A DNA stretch of 64,000 nt from Temnothorax longispinosus (taxonomy: Eukaryota; Arthropoda; Insecta; Hymenoptera; Formicidae): the NCBI RefSeq assembly GCF_030848805.1, contig NC_092360.1, positions 9,610,001-9,674,000 of the forward strand, read 5' to 3'. How positions within the stretch are numbered: the stretch's first letter is position 1; each line of letters opens with the position of its first letter. Below are positions 26,477 to 36,876 of the stretch, piece after piece. The notes below the pieces were generated by a model. That model did not search any database and was not told the DNA's origin. It saw nothing but the letters and a program-made list of their open reading frames with translations. The position numbers and the translations under genes are program-made.

Positions 26477-26946
26477 ATGGAAAGGCTGGACAGTACCCGA
26501 TTGTGGAGACATTTTACTGACACAGAAGATTCATTTGCAAAGTGCAATAGGTGCAATAAAATTTATACACATATAAATGGGAAACTATCGGGAAAAGCAA
26601 TATTACACTTACTTAAAGAGCATAATATATTTAATATCAACACACCGTATTCTTACGCAAGTGCTGGATACATTACAAATTCTTATCTGGATATAGAGCA
26701 ACATGCGATCTTTGTGATAAAATTGATGATACTGTAGAATGCAGATTTAAAAAGAAATATTTTCACTTGACATATTCAATGATATTTGAACAATTCGGGG
26801 TGCGGAAACATTATATACAATTAGAACCAGACACGGATTGCAACTTTTGTGACGCTTCCTATCTTTATACAATGAAATGGACAGAAAAAAGTTTGATAGA
26901 CTTATATGTAAAAAAAATATTAGTTTTTACTGATGAAAGAAGATAA
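26477..26946 (+). pseudogene. Three tandem BED-like zinc fingers with one frame change
   Basis: From the ATG at 26477 the frame encodes a BED-type finger: LWRHFTDTEDSFAKCNRC, then GKLSGKAILHLLKEHNI (aromatic W-x-H-F, CxxC, and H-x5-H-like end). After about 26,640 the coding frame changes. The second frame reads KCWIHYKFLSGYRATCDLC, a second BED-like finger (W-x-H-Y, then CxxC), and VRKHYIQLEPDTDCNFC, a third degenerate one, ending at TAA 26944-26946. The second and third fingers lack a clear final His pair. BED fingers bind DNA and are typical of hAT transposases and their domesticated relatives, but no transposase core is seen. A single frameshift suggests a pseudogene; an unseen intron or sequencing error is possible. 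Confidence 0.6.
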
Positions 26947-27472
26947 ATGTAGGTGAGTGTGGTAATACTTTAAAGAATTATAAGATAAAATGTTAGTTGC
27001 TACAATATATGTATACACATGTATATATATACATAAAAGATTGAAGGTATAATATTGGCATGCAAGGATATCTAACACTATTAATGCAAAGTATATTAAT
27101 CATGCCATGAGAGTATGACAGTGGTTAGATATATATACAGCAAAAAGTTAACGAGGAAGAAAGCGTTTGCCTGATCTGATCAATATACATGCGTTTAAAC
27201 TTGACATCACTATCTCAAATCTTCCTACGTGGCACGTGTTGGTACTGACCAAACCGGTGTTGTTATTGTAGACACGTAACACGGTCACGTAATCCTTACT
27301 TGAAACACGAGTCTCAATCGAACAGATCGTTTTCACCTAAATATCGTAGTTGGCTATTGATGCGCATTACGAAAGAGCTGAAAAATACTGCGAATATTCA
27401 TATCTTAGAAATCATTTTGACTACCTAGCTGCTTTCTCTGTCTAATAATTTAATACTTGCAACATTTCCGAT

Positions 27473-27475
<3 letters not shown>

Positions 27476-27512
<37 letters not shown>
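27476..27512 (+). repeat. (GA)n microsatellite
   Basis: A pure GA run of about 36 bases in otherwise unremarkable noncoding sequence. Confidence 0.95.
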
Positions 27513-27517
<5 letters not shown>

Positions 27518-29429
27518 CTTATTTTGTTTGTTCAGTTACATTTACAGTGACCCTGTTTCTTTTCGCCTGGAGGGTGAGACATCAATTTGACGCGTAATTA
27601 TTACGCGGACGATTACGCGCGGGGAAAAAAGAACCATTTAGCGATTAATGTTGTGATCTAGATGTTAATAAAATCATAGAAAGCGCGTCAGTCAGCCGAT
27701 AATTTAGGAGCTTGATACTCGCAGTGCATCACTCGGGCAGTGATTAATGGCACGCGCAATTGTTGCTGATGCGCAACGCTAAATGCGTCGAATCGCAATT
27801 CGCTGATTAATCAAGGCACCGGATTGCGCTATCAAACTGACGAGTAGAAATCGTAATTTCCGCTTGACTTTGACACGAAACGCGAACGGTTTGCGCTTTC
27901 AAGTGTATCAAGTGCGCGATGCAGCGCTGTCCCAATTATGGGTGCGAATGGGCACGTGCGGCGGCGAAATCGATACTCGTCCGTCTACAATTCCGTCTAC
28001 ATGAGGATCAGCGAAATGGGCCAAAGAAAATTAGCGGCAACAGGATGCAACGATGCGAGCGGTGAAGTTCCAAATATAACGCGAACGCCGATTGAGGGGA
28101 CGCGGGCGTGATCTTCATCGTTTCGAGCGCTTTTAATTCGATAGGTCGATGCGCGATGTTATATATTTCGCGTACGATTGAATATCGCATATTCGACACA
28201 AGGTTGGATCTTCAAAAAAAGAATCAATAAAAATTAATTGATTTTTTGTTGACAGTTATACGTTTCAAAGATCGCTTTTTTTCGCTCATTGTCGAGTTTG
28301 CGCTCGATTTTCTATGTACTCGCGCTTCCAAAAGTAATCTGACTCGAGTGTAATCTCGTATGAAATAAAAGTTCGGCAGACTCGGTGGTTCTGAAGAGAG
28401 AAGGCGCGCTTCAAATAAATCTCGATAAAACGATACGTCAACAAGTTCTACAGAAAAGACTAGGAGTAATTTGTGAAATGTACGGAGTATTATAGAATCG
28501 TCCAAGACGTTAATCTCGGATTAGTCCGCCGAACAATTAGACAATTTCCCTGTCTAATCGGTATCGGTGGTCGATGCCTCGAGATTTGGCCGACCACCTG
28601 TCGCGCGAATTACGACCTCCGGAAGATTAATACTGCGAGCGTGTGGTCGTCATCGATATATGGCGCGGAATCGAGCTTTGCAACCAAGAAGCCGTCTCTC
28701 GGTTTCCACGCTCACATACACGGTTTTCGACCCACGTAGGCGTCGTTTTCGCCAGAAAGGTAAACAAGAGTTTACTCGACCATAAAACGCTGCTGTTCTT
28801 GCTCCGTGTCCAGTGGCGGATCTAATAAATTTTTCTATTTCGCAGAGCAAATAGAAGACACATAAAAAAAGACACGTAAAAAAGTTCTTTCAAATTCTTC
28901 TTGTTATTTAAACAGCGATTTATCAACAGTTCATTTACGAGTAAATTAAAAGATTCAGATATTAAATTAAGAAAGAACGACATTCTTTTTATGAATGAAT
29001 ACATCTTATAAGTTACAAATCATAAGTTGCAAAAAAGGCAAACTGTTAATCGTTATATAATTAATTTTTAATCGTCTTTCGCGAAATTTGCTATTATCCT
29101 TATAACTCCGGAAATTTGTCGGTACATGCCTTTTTGTCAGGAGATTCTTTCGATTAGAGAAGGCGAAAAAAAAGTGCAGAGAATGATTAAGGGATGTCCC
29201 CGAGGCGGATCTGGTAAAAAGAAGGGTAGCGTGATACATCGAACGGTGACACTTTTATGGCGTCGTGAACGGGGAAATGTGGTTTCTCTTGATAGATAAC
29301 ACTCCATAAATATTAAATAAACGTCAGTCGTCGCGCGCGCAAAGTGAGATTTGACGGTCTAGATAAAGATCGATATTGTCACTTGCCGACAACAGAGTTT
29401 ATTCCATTTACCGGCTGTCACTTTTATTA

Positions 29430-29442
29430 GGGGGGGGGGGGG
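29430..29442 (+). repeat. 13-base G run
   Basis: An uninterrupted run of 13 G in AT-rich DNA, prone to length error and slippage. Confidence 0.9.
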
Positions 29443-30809
29443 CTGTTTACGGCGAGCGCTGTGTGATCTGTAGTATGCACTATTACGGAGTTAATGGAGA
29501 GGGATGAACAATGATCTGGATGTGTCATCAAAATAAACGATTTGCCACGCGAATGGTTGCGATATCAATAAATTAATATTTGTCGACACGCTTTTATAAC
29601 GTGTTAAAAATATATGAGGAAATAATGTTAAATATCCGTCTAGATATCTATATATTTGTATGTAAATATTTTTAGATATATTTAATATTATTTATAAATA
29701 ATATTAGATATATATATATGTATGTGATGTAAATAAAGTAGTATAAAACGGCTTATAATCAAGAGGATCTCTTATTTATTTTGGAAATTTTCATCTGAAT
29801 CCTTCGAGTACCAACTATTTTATGTTGACTTGCGAGATGATCTTGAAATTTGCATTCCTTAACATCTCGTACGTTTTACATATACGCGATTTTTCGCAGA
29901 CATCCAACGTCTTCCGCTTCGACGAACTCGAGAACGGCTTCCGGCGCTACTTTGTACAATGCAAACTCATGCGGAGAGGTCGGCGCGGATCACAAGTTTT
30001 GCGTTTCACGAATGTAACGAATGTTAGAAAGAAGGCAGGGAGTTACGTGCCGCGGATCTCGCGGAACTTTGCGCTTACCGGATTAACTGTCGAGTTCAGA
30101 AACGTTGGAAACTCGGCGCGTAAGTATAACGTCGAGTTTGTAAGTCTGATGCGGCGCGTCCAAAGCGACCAACACCGGGCGAGGTTTAGCCGATCGAGAG
30201 ATCGGTCGGCAACGAGACGATATCGCGGAATTGAATATTTGAAAATTCCAAGTTCGCGTGCTAACTTGAAAATTGTAAATTCTCAGGAGAGAAGGAGAGA
30301 AAATCGATGTTGAACTTGTATTCTCTATGTTTCCCTTTTCCCTTCGTTTCCAGCGAAGAACGCGTTCGGCATTTTGCGTCGAAAAAATAACGACAGTCAA
30401 TCGGAAATCGTTCCCTGCCAATTCGGCGAGGCCCGCTTCATTATCCCGCGTCGACACGAAGGCACGAATCGCACGTGGGCCGCGGGTGGATGGAGTTTAC
30501 CCGCGTGCTCAATCGGCTCGATGAACGCACGATTACGTCGTGTCATGCTTCGCACGCGCGCCTCCAAACAAAGAAAAATTCTCGCGACGCAAAAGTTATT
30601 ATTGACATTGACGTTCGTTACCGTTGCGACGGTCGAGGAATTAAATTGAGAATTAGGTCGCGCCGAATCGCATGCGTTCGCATTCGTGCGCGAGACCGCA
30701 AATTGGCAGGCGATAGCAGCCGCCGCGCCGGTGAGTTTCAAGAGTAAACGAGCTTATTGTCAGTCTGACAGGGTGACGCGAAATGCAGGTACGGCGCGGC
30801 GGTAGCAAC

Positions 30810-30844
30810 GCGAGAAATTAACGAGAAATTAACGAGAAATTAAC
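30810..30844 (+). repeat. 11-bp tandem repeat, about three copies
   Basis: AACGAGAAATT-type units repeat three times in a row in CpG-rich noncoding sequence. Confidence 0.8.
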
Positions 30845-32235
30845 ACGTTTTCTCGCGTGGGATACGTCGATGCGCTTGATTACAGCTATTAGCGGCGTGT
30901 CATCATCGCGGATCCCTCCGTCATTCGTCATTTCGCGATCGAGGACAATCCTGCGTAGAAAAAGAAAATACTCGAGGTTGCGTCGCTAAAATTACATTTG
31001 CCCGCCGGATAAAGCACGCGCCGGCGACTGCCGTGATGCCATGCCGCCTCCCTGCGACAGTTTAATTGAAAGCTTCACACGTGCTGTTTTCCGTGAGCGC
31101 GCGTGTTTTTATATACAGACGCAGCCTCGCGGTCTCTCGTCTCTCGACAGGGACGAGGGTGTCATTTAACGTGTAATAAATATAACGTCAGGTGTATTAA
31201 TATTGTGTCAGCTGCGACGCTTTGCGGCGCGAGTCCTCCAGATTCCTCTGAATAATCTGTCTTTCAATAATTTTTTTTTTTTTTTCAATTTAAATTTCAA
31301 TACTTTTAATTTCGATACTTTATTACTTGTATCTTTTGACAGCTTTACATTGGAACTTGTAAACGAACTGAAATGAACGTGAGTGAAATCTCGAATGTGC
31401 CTTTGTGTTATACAAATATTTGCCGATGGAATTTCAATGCTGTAAAAATATTAATCTACGAATATACGTACGTGTTTAAACTGTACTCATTTCTATTTCC
31501 ATTTCAAAACCTGATTTGAAGGAAATTGTATTTTAAAGAATGACATATATAAAATCCGATATGTACCTATAACGATCAGTACTTCTCGTACTTTATCGGA
31601 TTATTGCAGAAGTAATAATTATGAGAACTTTTATAGCGCCTCTCTAAAAATCGAAATGTTAAAAGCGTGCTTCGTTAAAAGCGGATTTGCAATTGGATTT
31701 TTTTTTAAGTCGCGCGCCAATGTGTACCCCATAATAACTTAGAATACTTTAATATCGATTTCAGGGAAGCTTGCTAATAAGCGTGCGGGGCACGCCGGCC
31801 GTAACATTCGTATTGGAGGCTTAAATCTAATCCCAAGGATGCATCGAGTTCGATAGGCCGTCCTGACGCGACTCGCGTATGCAGAGCACGTATAATGGAA
31901 TACCCGACGGGGTTTCGATCGAGAGCCAATTACCGGGACTACCGGGAGCAATCGAACGGGTGCGCGGCACGGTGGCCCGGCAACCCAGTAAACTTAACCG
32001 CAGGATTTAAACGAGCGCGGCCGCGGACGCGCATTGTATTTAAGGCGAATCCATTCGTGAATCTGCGAGGCCGTCCGCCTCGAAATTGCCTCAGTCGTTT
32101 CGTTCAAATTGGACGAGAAGGCTGGCTACGGGCGACATTCCCATCGAGATCCCGCTTTATGAGATCTATCGCCGCGGATGAGTCGTATACTCGGGGAAAA
32201 CAACGTGGGAAAAGAATTTTACTGCAGGTACTTAC

Positions 32236-32692
32236 CCGTCCGCCGTGTTGTGCGCCAGGAAGGACTTGGGCAACGATAAGGATCGCTGATGAGGATCCAG
32301 GACGATGTCGCCTGTATGCGAGTCTTCACCTCGAGTGGGCGCGCTGCCAGGCCTGGACAGCGTGCCGTCCTTCGGTGGCTCTATCAACGTCTTGAGCGAA
32401 CCGATCACAGCATCCTCCATCGGCGTGGACGCACCGGAGCTCTTTGCGTTCCGCGGGCTCTTCGTCACCGTGCGATCCGACGTGGTGATCCAGATATCGC
32501 TGCTCGAGGACGACGAGGTGTTCGTCGACGAGGAGACGATCGGACCGCCACTAGGCGATCTATTGACGACATTCATCCCTTGGATGGGCGACACCCTTCT
32601 ATCCTTGCTGTCAGCGCCTTCGAAGGAGCCCGGGAAGTCGGGCTTCCGGTACACTCGGTGGTGCATCTGATCTCTTTTCTCTGCTCCGGAGC
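32236..32692 (-). CDS. Coding exon 11, last exon seen, of the large minus-strand gene
   Basis: Acceptor AAAGCAG|GC and a consensus donor GACGG|GTAAGT bound 152 codons. The peptide reads HHRVYRKPDFPGSFEGAD, then a Ser run followed by SDIWITTSDRTVTKSPRN, SSGASTPMEDAVIGSLKTL and finally DPHQRSLSLPKSFLAHNT. SP, TP and RSxS sites are frequent. It ends in phase 2 with a strong donor and no stop codon, so the coding region continues, but I found no convincing next exon in the 32 kb to the left. It is either short, separated by a very long intron, or outside the window. The antisense frames of 121-166 codons are shadows. Confidence 0.8.
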
Positions 32693-32869
32693 CTGCTTTA
32701 TAGAAAATGTTAATATGGATGTAATATAAATTATTCCTCTTATTAGACGTTAAAATAAAAACTTAAAAAAATAAGACATAATATCTGTCAATTTAAAATA
32801 AGAATCCGCTTCTATGATTGTAAGAATTCAGGGTGGGATAAATTTTTTGTTAATCGAACTATTACGGAC

Positions 32870-33586
32870 CATTCCCGTTGGTTCCCTCCAACGGCGACCA
32901 TCTATTGCCCTGTTTGAGCACGCTCTTGGGTCTCTCTTGATACTTGCCCTGCTGGCTGCTTCTGCTCTTCCTTGCGTTGTCTCTTTCGCGAAGTTCCCGA
33001 TCATCCATCCGCTCGAGGGAGGCCGGCGAGGAGCTGGCACTTCCACGATGGCTGCCAGCGTCGGTGGAGAGCCTCTGATGCGCCGGATAGCTCTGTGACA
33101 GCTTCATAAAAACAGGCGGTGGTACCTGATTCGGCGAGTACAAGGTTTCCCTTTGTGAGCAGTGGGGCCAAAAGTCGCATGTGCTGCTGTTGCAGCGCAG
33201 CTTTGTGTCTGGGCTGATGGAAAAGTCTTGATTGGCGGACGGTGCGTTCGTATTTGGTGTCGTAGCGCCTCTCTGCAGCATTCGCGGCCGCCTTGATTGT
33301 TGCTGTTGTTGCTGCGACTGCTGCTGCTGCTGCTGTTGTTGTTGGGACTGCGAAGAATTCGATGTTTTCGATTGCTGCTGCTGCTTGGAGGAGATGATGT
33401 AGACGTCATATGTGTTGGAATTCCCTCGCCTCTGCTCTTGGCTTTCATCGCGACGGTTCTCATAGCGGCTTGACAACAAATTTCTCGGCACGACGCGACT
33501 ACGCGTGCCATACAGGTATTCGGTCACCATCTCCGTTTCGCGGAAAAGATTCTCATTTATGGTGTCATCTGTGGACTGAGCTTTTC
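32870..33586 (-). CDS. Coding exon 10 of the large minus-strand gene (polyglutamine)
   Basis: The acceptor TTCTTTAG|GA joins in frame to exon 9, giving KAQSTDDTINENLFRETEM, then VTEYLYGTRSRVVPRNLL. Next comes a Gln/Ser tract of roughly 30 residues encoded by CAG/CAA repeats (about 33295-33385). A Cys-containing segment follows (CNSSTCDFWPHCSQRETLY), then SPNQVPPPVFMKLSQSYP and a basic Ser/Arg end. The donor is placed at AATG|GTCCGT (phase 1), non-ideal but the only choice that keeps frame with exon 11; a nearby GTAATA would break frame. The C-x5-C-x5-C pattern is too loose to call a zinc site. An overlapping 135-codon frame is a shadow. Confidence 0.8.
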
Positions 33587-34065
33587 CTAAAGAATTTGGG
33601 GAAAATGATCGAATACGGGGATGAGATTAATTTGATCGATTCGCCGACATGATAATTGATTATTTTTTTTTTTCAAAGATATTTCTTTTTGTTCAGTTAG
33701 ATTGCCAGACTTTATGTAATAAACATTTGATTTCTAATCGTTAATCTTTTAATGCATTTTTAAAATATTTCATAAATTTTCTGTTCTTTTTACATTTTTT
33801 ATGTTTTACAAAACTTTGTATTGTTGATCTTTTTGTGAAATGTGTGAAAAATAGATATAAATACATTTTTTAAAAATAAATATAAGAATAAAAATAATTC
33901 ATCATAAAGATTTAAAGATTTCCTGCATATAATAATTATCTCTTTATCGAGAACACGAGGTTTATAAAAGGTACGCTTGCGTACATTTATTCTCCGTGAA
34001 TCGCAATTATTCGATACACATATGCAACAGCGAAAGTTAAAATGTAAGATATCCATGGTACTCAC

Positions 34066-34448
34066 TGTTTTGAAGAACATGGCGCTTGGACCTGTCGCTA
34101 CCCCGATCATTCACAATCTTAACAACGACTCTGTGTGCTTCATTCGACTCCCGGGAATGATCTCTCTGCGGACCCGTCGTTCCTGGTGACCTTTTCTCCG
34201 GCAATTGGAGGCTCCTGGATCTTCTAACTCGAGATTCATGACAATCGGGCGTTTCCTGATTGACCCTGGCGCTCTGATGCTGTCGCGTGGGATTGCCACG
34301 TCTGAATGGATTAGGCGTGGGTGACCGCCCTTGTCGTCCCTCGCTGCTAGACGAGGAAGACGACGAGGAGGGCGAATTGAACATCTGTTTTCCCGACTCG
34401 GAGGATCCGGGTGACCTTCTAAGCCCCTGTTGGTTTCTATGGATTCTC
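34066..34448 (-). CDS. Coding exon 9 of the large minus-strand gene (Ser run, Arg-rich)
   Basis: Acceptor GTTATGTCTAG|G and the strong donor AAACA|GTGAGT enclose 383 nt; phases agree with exons 8 and 10. The peptide has a nine-serine run, then EGRQGRSPTPNPFRRGNP, a RRSRSLQLPEKRSPG block typical of kinase or 14-3-3 sites, and near its end EAHRVVVKIVNDRGSDR, whose hydrophobic core HRVVVKIV looks ordered. No catalytic motif. The RSRSLQLPEK motif resembles RSLSLPKSF in exon 11, so the protein carries at least two similar phosphosite-like motifs. Confidence 0.8.
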
Positions 34449-34679
34449 CTAGACATAACACTTTGGCATTTCATTTTCACATAACATCGCAAAACACTTT
34501 GTTGTGAAATATTAAATTAACTTTTTCTTTTAATGTATAAAATATTAATTAAACAAGAGTAGAAATATGTGAAAGTAATGGCCTCAAATATTCGCGAATT
34601 GTACGAATTAAAAAATCGATAGAGGAAATATTTACAATTTTGACTATCTTCTACGTTAAATTTCTATTTTTGTAAGAAT

Positions 34680-34711
34680 TTCATAAGCATAAGTTTTCAT
34701 AAGCATAAGTT
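34680..34711. repeat. 16-bp direct duplication next to a donor site
   Basis: TTCATAAGCATAAGTT occurs twice head to tail, just inside the intron after coding exon 8 of the minus-strand gene. It may be a slippage product. Confidence 0.75.
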
Positions 34712-34722
34712 TATATGCATAC

Positions 34723-34860
34723 CCTTGCCTGTTGGGCGATATTCGTTCGCCGTTGGCACGTATCGATTCTGTGGACGAATTCAACGCAAGAGCCGATGAC
34801 GACACCAGACTGAGATTTAAGGATGAACTAGGATTATCATCCTCGTCGCCATCTTCATAT
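34723..34860 (-). CDS. Coding exon 8 of the large minus-strand gene (acidic/Ser-rich)
   Basis: A 138-nt exon with acceptor ATACTAG|A and donor CAAGG|GTATGC. Joined to exon 7 it reads VEGYEDGDEDDNPSSSLNL, an acidic cluster that flows smoothly across the splice, followed by SLVSSSALALNSSTESIR. The phase matches on both sides. A 16-bp direct duplication in the intron immediately downstream (34680-34711) sits close to the donor. The small size and acidic content make it a candidate cassette exon, but skipping it would shift phase only if its neighbours are unsuited: both flanking phases are 2, so skipping would preserve frame. Confidence 0.75.
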
Positions 34861-35189
34861 CTAGTATCGAAAAATCGATATTTTGAATACACTGTATTTT
34901 TTTTTAAGTTTTTTTTTAAATTTTGTTAACGTTAACGTTTTATGTTATATTAATTTATATTATTATACTTATAATTCATATAAAATACAAATTAATAGAT
35001 AATAGGATAATAGAATACAATACGATGATTAATAGAGAGAATGTAAATGTTCTTGTTTATTTAACTCTGCTGCAATCAATGTTAATTATAAATTTAAATA
35101 TTTATAATCAAGATTAAACGTGATTATTCTTAATTATTAATAAAATCAAGTTGGTTAACAGAATCGTTTATCATATAGATTTTACATAC

Positions 35190-36109
35190 CCCTCTACCGA
35201 AGAATCCGTGTTCTCCGCCAGACTAGGCATAATGGGCTTTGTGACGCAACTGTCGAGGCTCCTGAATCCCATCGACGACGACGACGAGCTGGATGATTCG
35301 ATATATCTCTGCGCGAATTGCGACCTTCTGGAGGACGATTGATCTTCCAGGGACTTGGCCTGTGCCATGCGATACTGCTGCTGCTGCTGGCTGGCGTTCT
35401 GTCTCTTCGATCTGGAGGACGCCAAGCCGGAATTCTTCCTGGACGCGGACGGTAGAGAGCTCCAGTTGACCTGGTGAGGTGGCGGCGACGGTGGCGGACT
35501 AATGATGTCGCTATCGACAATGGCATTTGATCGCGGTAGAAAAGGAGCCTTGCCGCCGTAATTGCTACGCACGGCAGCAGAGGACGAATGTCTGGAGGAG
35601 GAAGATTTTCTGCCGGCGACGGCGTCCTGGAACGCCGGCGGCGGCGATATAATCGGCGTAATCGACGGCGGGGAGAAGGACTCCGGGATGCTGTGCGGCG
35701 ACGTGCAGGCGCTGGTAGTGATGGAATCGTAATCCTGGCTGTGCAGCGCGAGAAAGTCGGGTCGCTGCGAGTCCAATCCTCTGGTAAAGTCCTGCGGACA
35801 CTTGCCCGGCTCGCTGTTGCAATGATAGTCCGCCAACTTGACCGCCGTCCGTCGCGACAACGGTAGAGTGCCGGTGGTCGCGGTCACCAAGTTGCTCTCG
35901 TAGTTCGCACGGCGATTCTCGTCGAGTGACCGCTGCTGCACTTGTACCCAGCCGGAGCGGCCTAGGTAAACGCCGTCGACCTCGCGATCGCACCATCGCA
36001 CGGGCGAGAGTTCGCGGCTGCAGTTACCGCTGATAAACAGCTCGCCGGAAGTGCCGCTATTGCCCGACAGGAAGGAGTTTACGGCATCGCGTCGACGGGA
36101 ACTAGAGAC
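35190..36109 (-). CDS. Coding exon 7 of the large minus-strand gene (largest exon, about 306 codons)
   Basis: The 920-nt exon has a textbook acceptor (CCCCTGTGCAG|GTC) and donor (GAGGG|GTATGT). Near its start is an ordered-looking segment, REVDGVYLGRSGWVQVQQRS, followed by LDENRRANYESN. The remainder is disordered: a Pro/Ser stretch with SFSPPSITPIISPPP and DIISPPPSPPPHQVNW, a short Gln run, an 8-Ser run, then MGFRSLDSCVTKPIMPSL and an acidic end. Many SP/TP sites suggest proline-directed phosphorylation. The GVYLGRSGWVQVQQR segment should be diagnostic in a profile search, but I could not name the family. Overlapping open frames in the other phases (143 and 110 codons) are shadows. Confidence 0.85.
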
Positions 36110-36623
36110 CTGCACAGGGGAGAATTCTCGTCGCTAATAGACATCCTAAGTGTCGTACCAAATCTCATAGCGTCACGTACACTTCATCACGTTGATTTGT
36201 ATTTGAACAACACTCTACTGTGATAAATTTGGATAATGCGATAATTTAACTCCGGAAAAAAAGAATAACATTAGTTTATATTTATAAAGTTAAAAAGTTA
36301 AAACGTGTGCACCCCCATGTACATTACTTCCCATTATAGCCTTCTCCATAATATTTAGAACAAAAGTTGATTGTATTATATTATAGAATGAATCATATAG
36401 AGCCGTTTCCGCAAATATTAATCAACGCTAACCGTGATTTAAATGATTCTCTTGTTAAAGGTACTCGGCAGGAACTCATTTAACTTAAATTAACATTTAC
36501 TGCGGCGATCCATAGAATCGTTTTTTTTTCGCGAACTTCCGCATAAATTTGACCCCCTACTTCCAAGCTCGCGGATGAACTGGCGCGGGCGGAATGTTTC
36601 TGACGTTTCCGCGATTTCCTCAC

Positions 36624-36876
36624 CTGACCGTGGCTGTCTTGGCGATGCTGCTTGAGGCTTGACGTCGGCGTGGCCGACGTAGATGTATCGTGACGTTTTA
36701 GGGATGGTATCGAACTACCGCGGCTGTAGGATCCACGCGCGTTTCCGCCGGATTTCCCTCTGCCGCTCGCTGTCTGACTCTTGTTGCTGCCGACGCTGTA
36801 CGAGGAGCCTTGAGAGCCGACCTCCCAAGGGTCCGCCGAAGCGTTTCGGAGATGGAGGATCGACACGTTTGGACCT
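36624..36876 (-). CDS. Coding exon 6 of the large minus-strand gene (Ser/Gly-rich)
   Basis: Acceptor GGTTGCAG|A and donor GGTCAG|GTGAGG bound 253 nt; the single leading base completes an Arg codon with exon 5, and the exon ends in phase 0. The peptide begins GPNVSILHLRNASADPWE, followed by VGSQGSSYSVGSNKSQ and a Gly/Ser/Arg-rich run, then SIPSLKRHDTSTSATPTSS. Only the first 20 or so residues look ordered. The frame stays open past the donor, but that sequence (a run of basic codons, then a stop) is judged intronic because of the strong GTGAGG site and the phase match. Confidence 0.75.

Larger units (their letters stand above)
26950..32235. other. Sequence downstream of the last recognised exon, probable intron
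   Basis: Follows the GTAAGT donor at 32,235 on the minus strand. No acceptor with convincing coding sequence in the required phase was found. Contains the (GA)n run, the G13 run and the 11-bp repeat; frames at 30.1-30.7 kb are composition-driven. Confidence 0.5.

Noticed and set aside
29822..30747. Overlapping frames of 90-163 codons on both strands
   Set aside because: Open in several phases at once because of base composition; Arg-rich peptides without motifs.
31895..32729. Plus-strand frames of 121-166 codons
   Set aside because: Antisense of coding exon 11; mirror composition of a Ser-rich exon.
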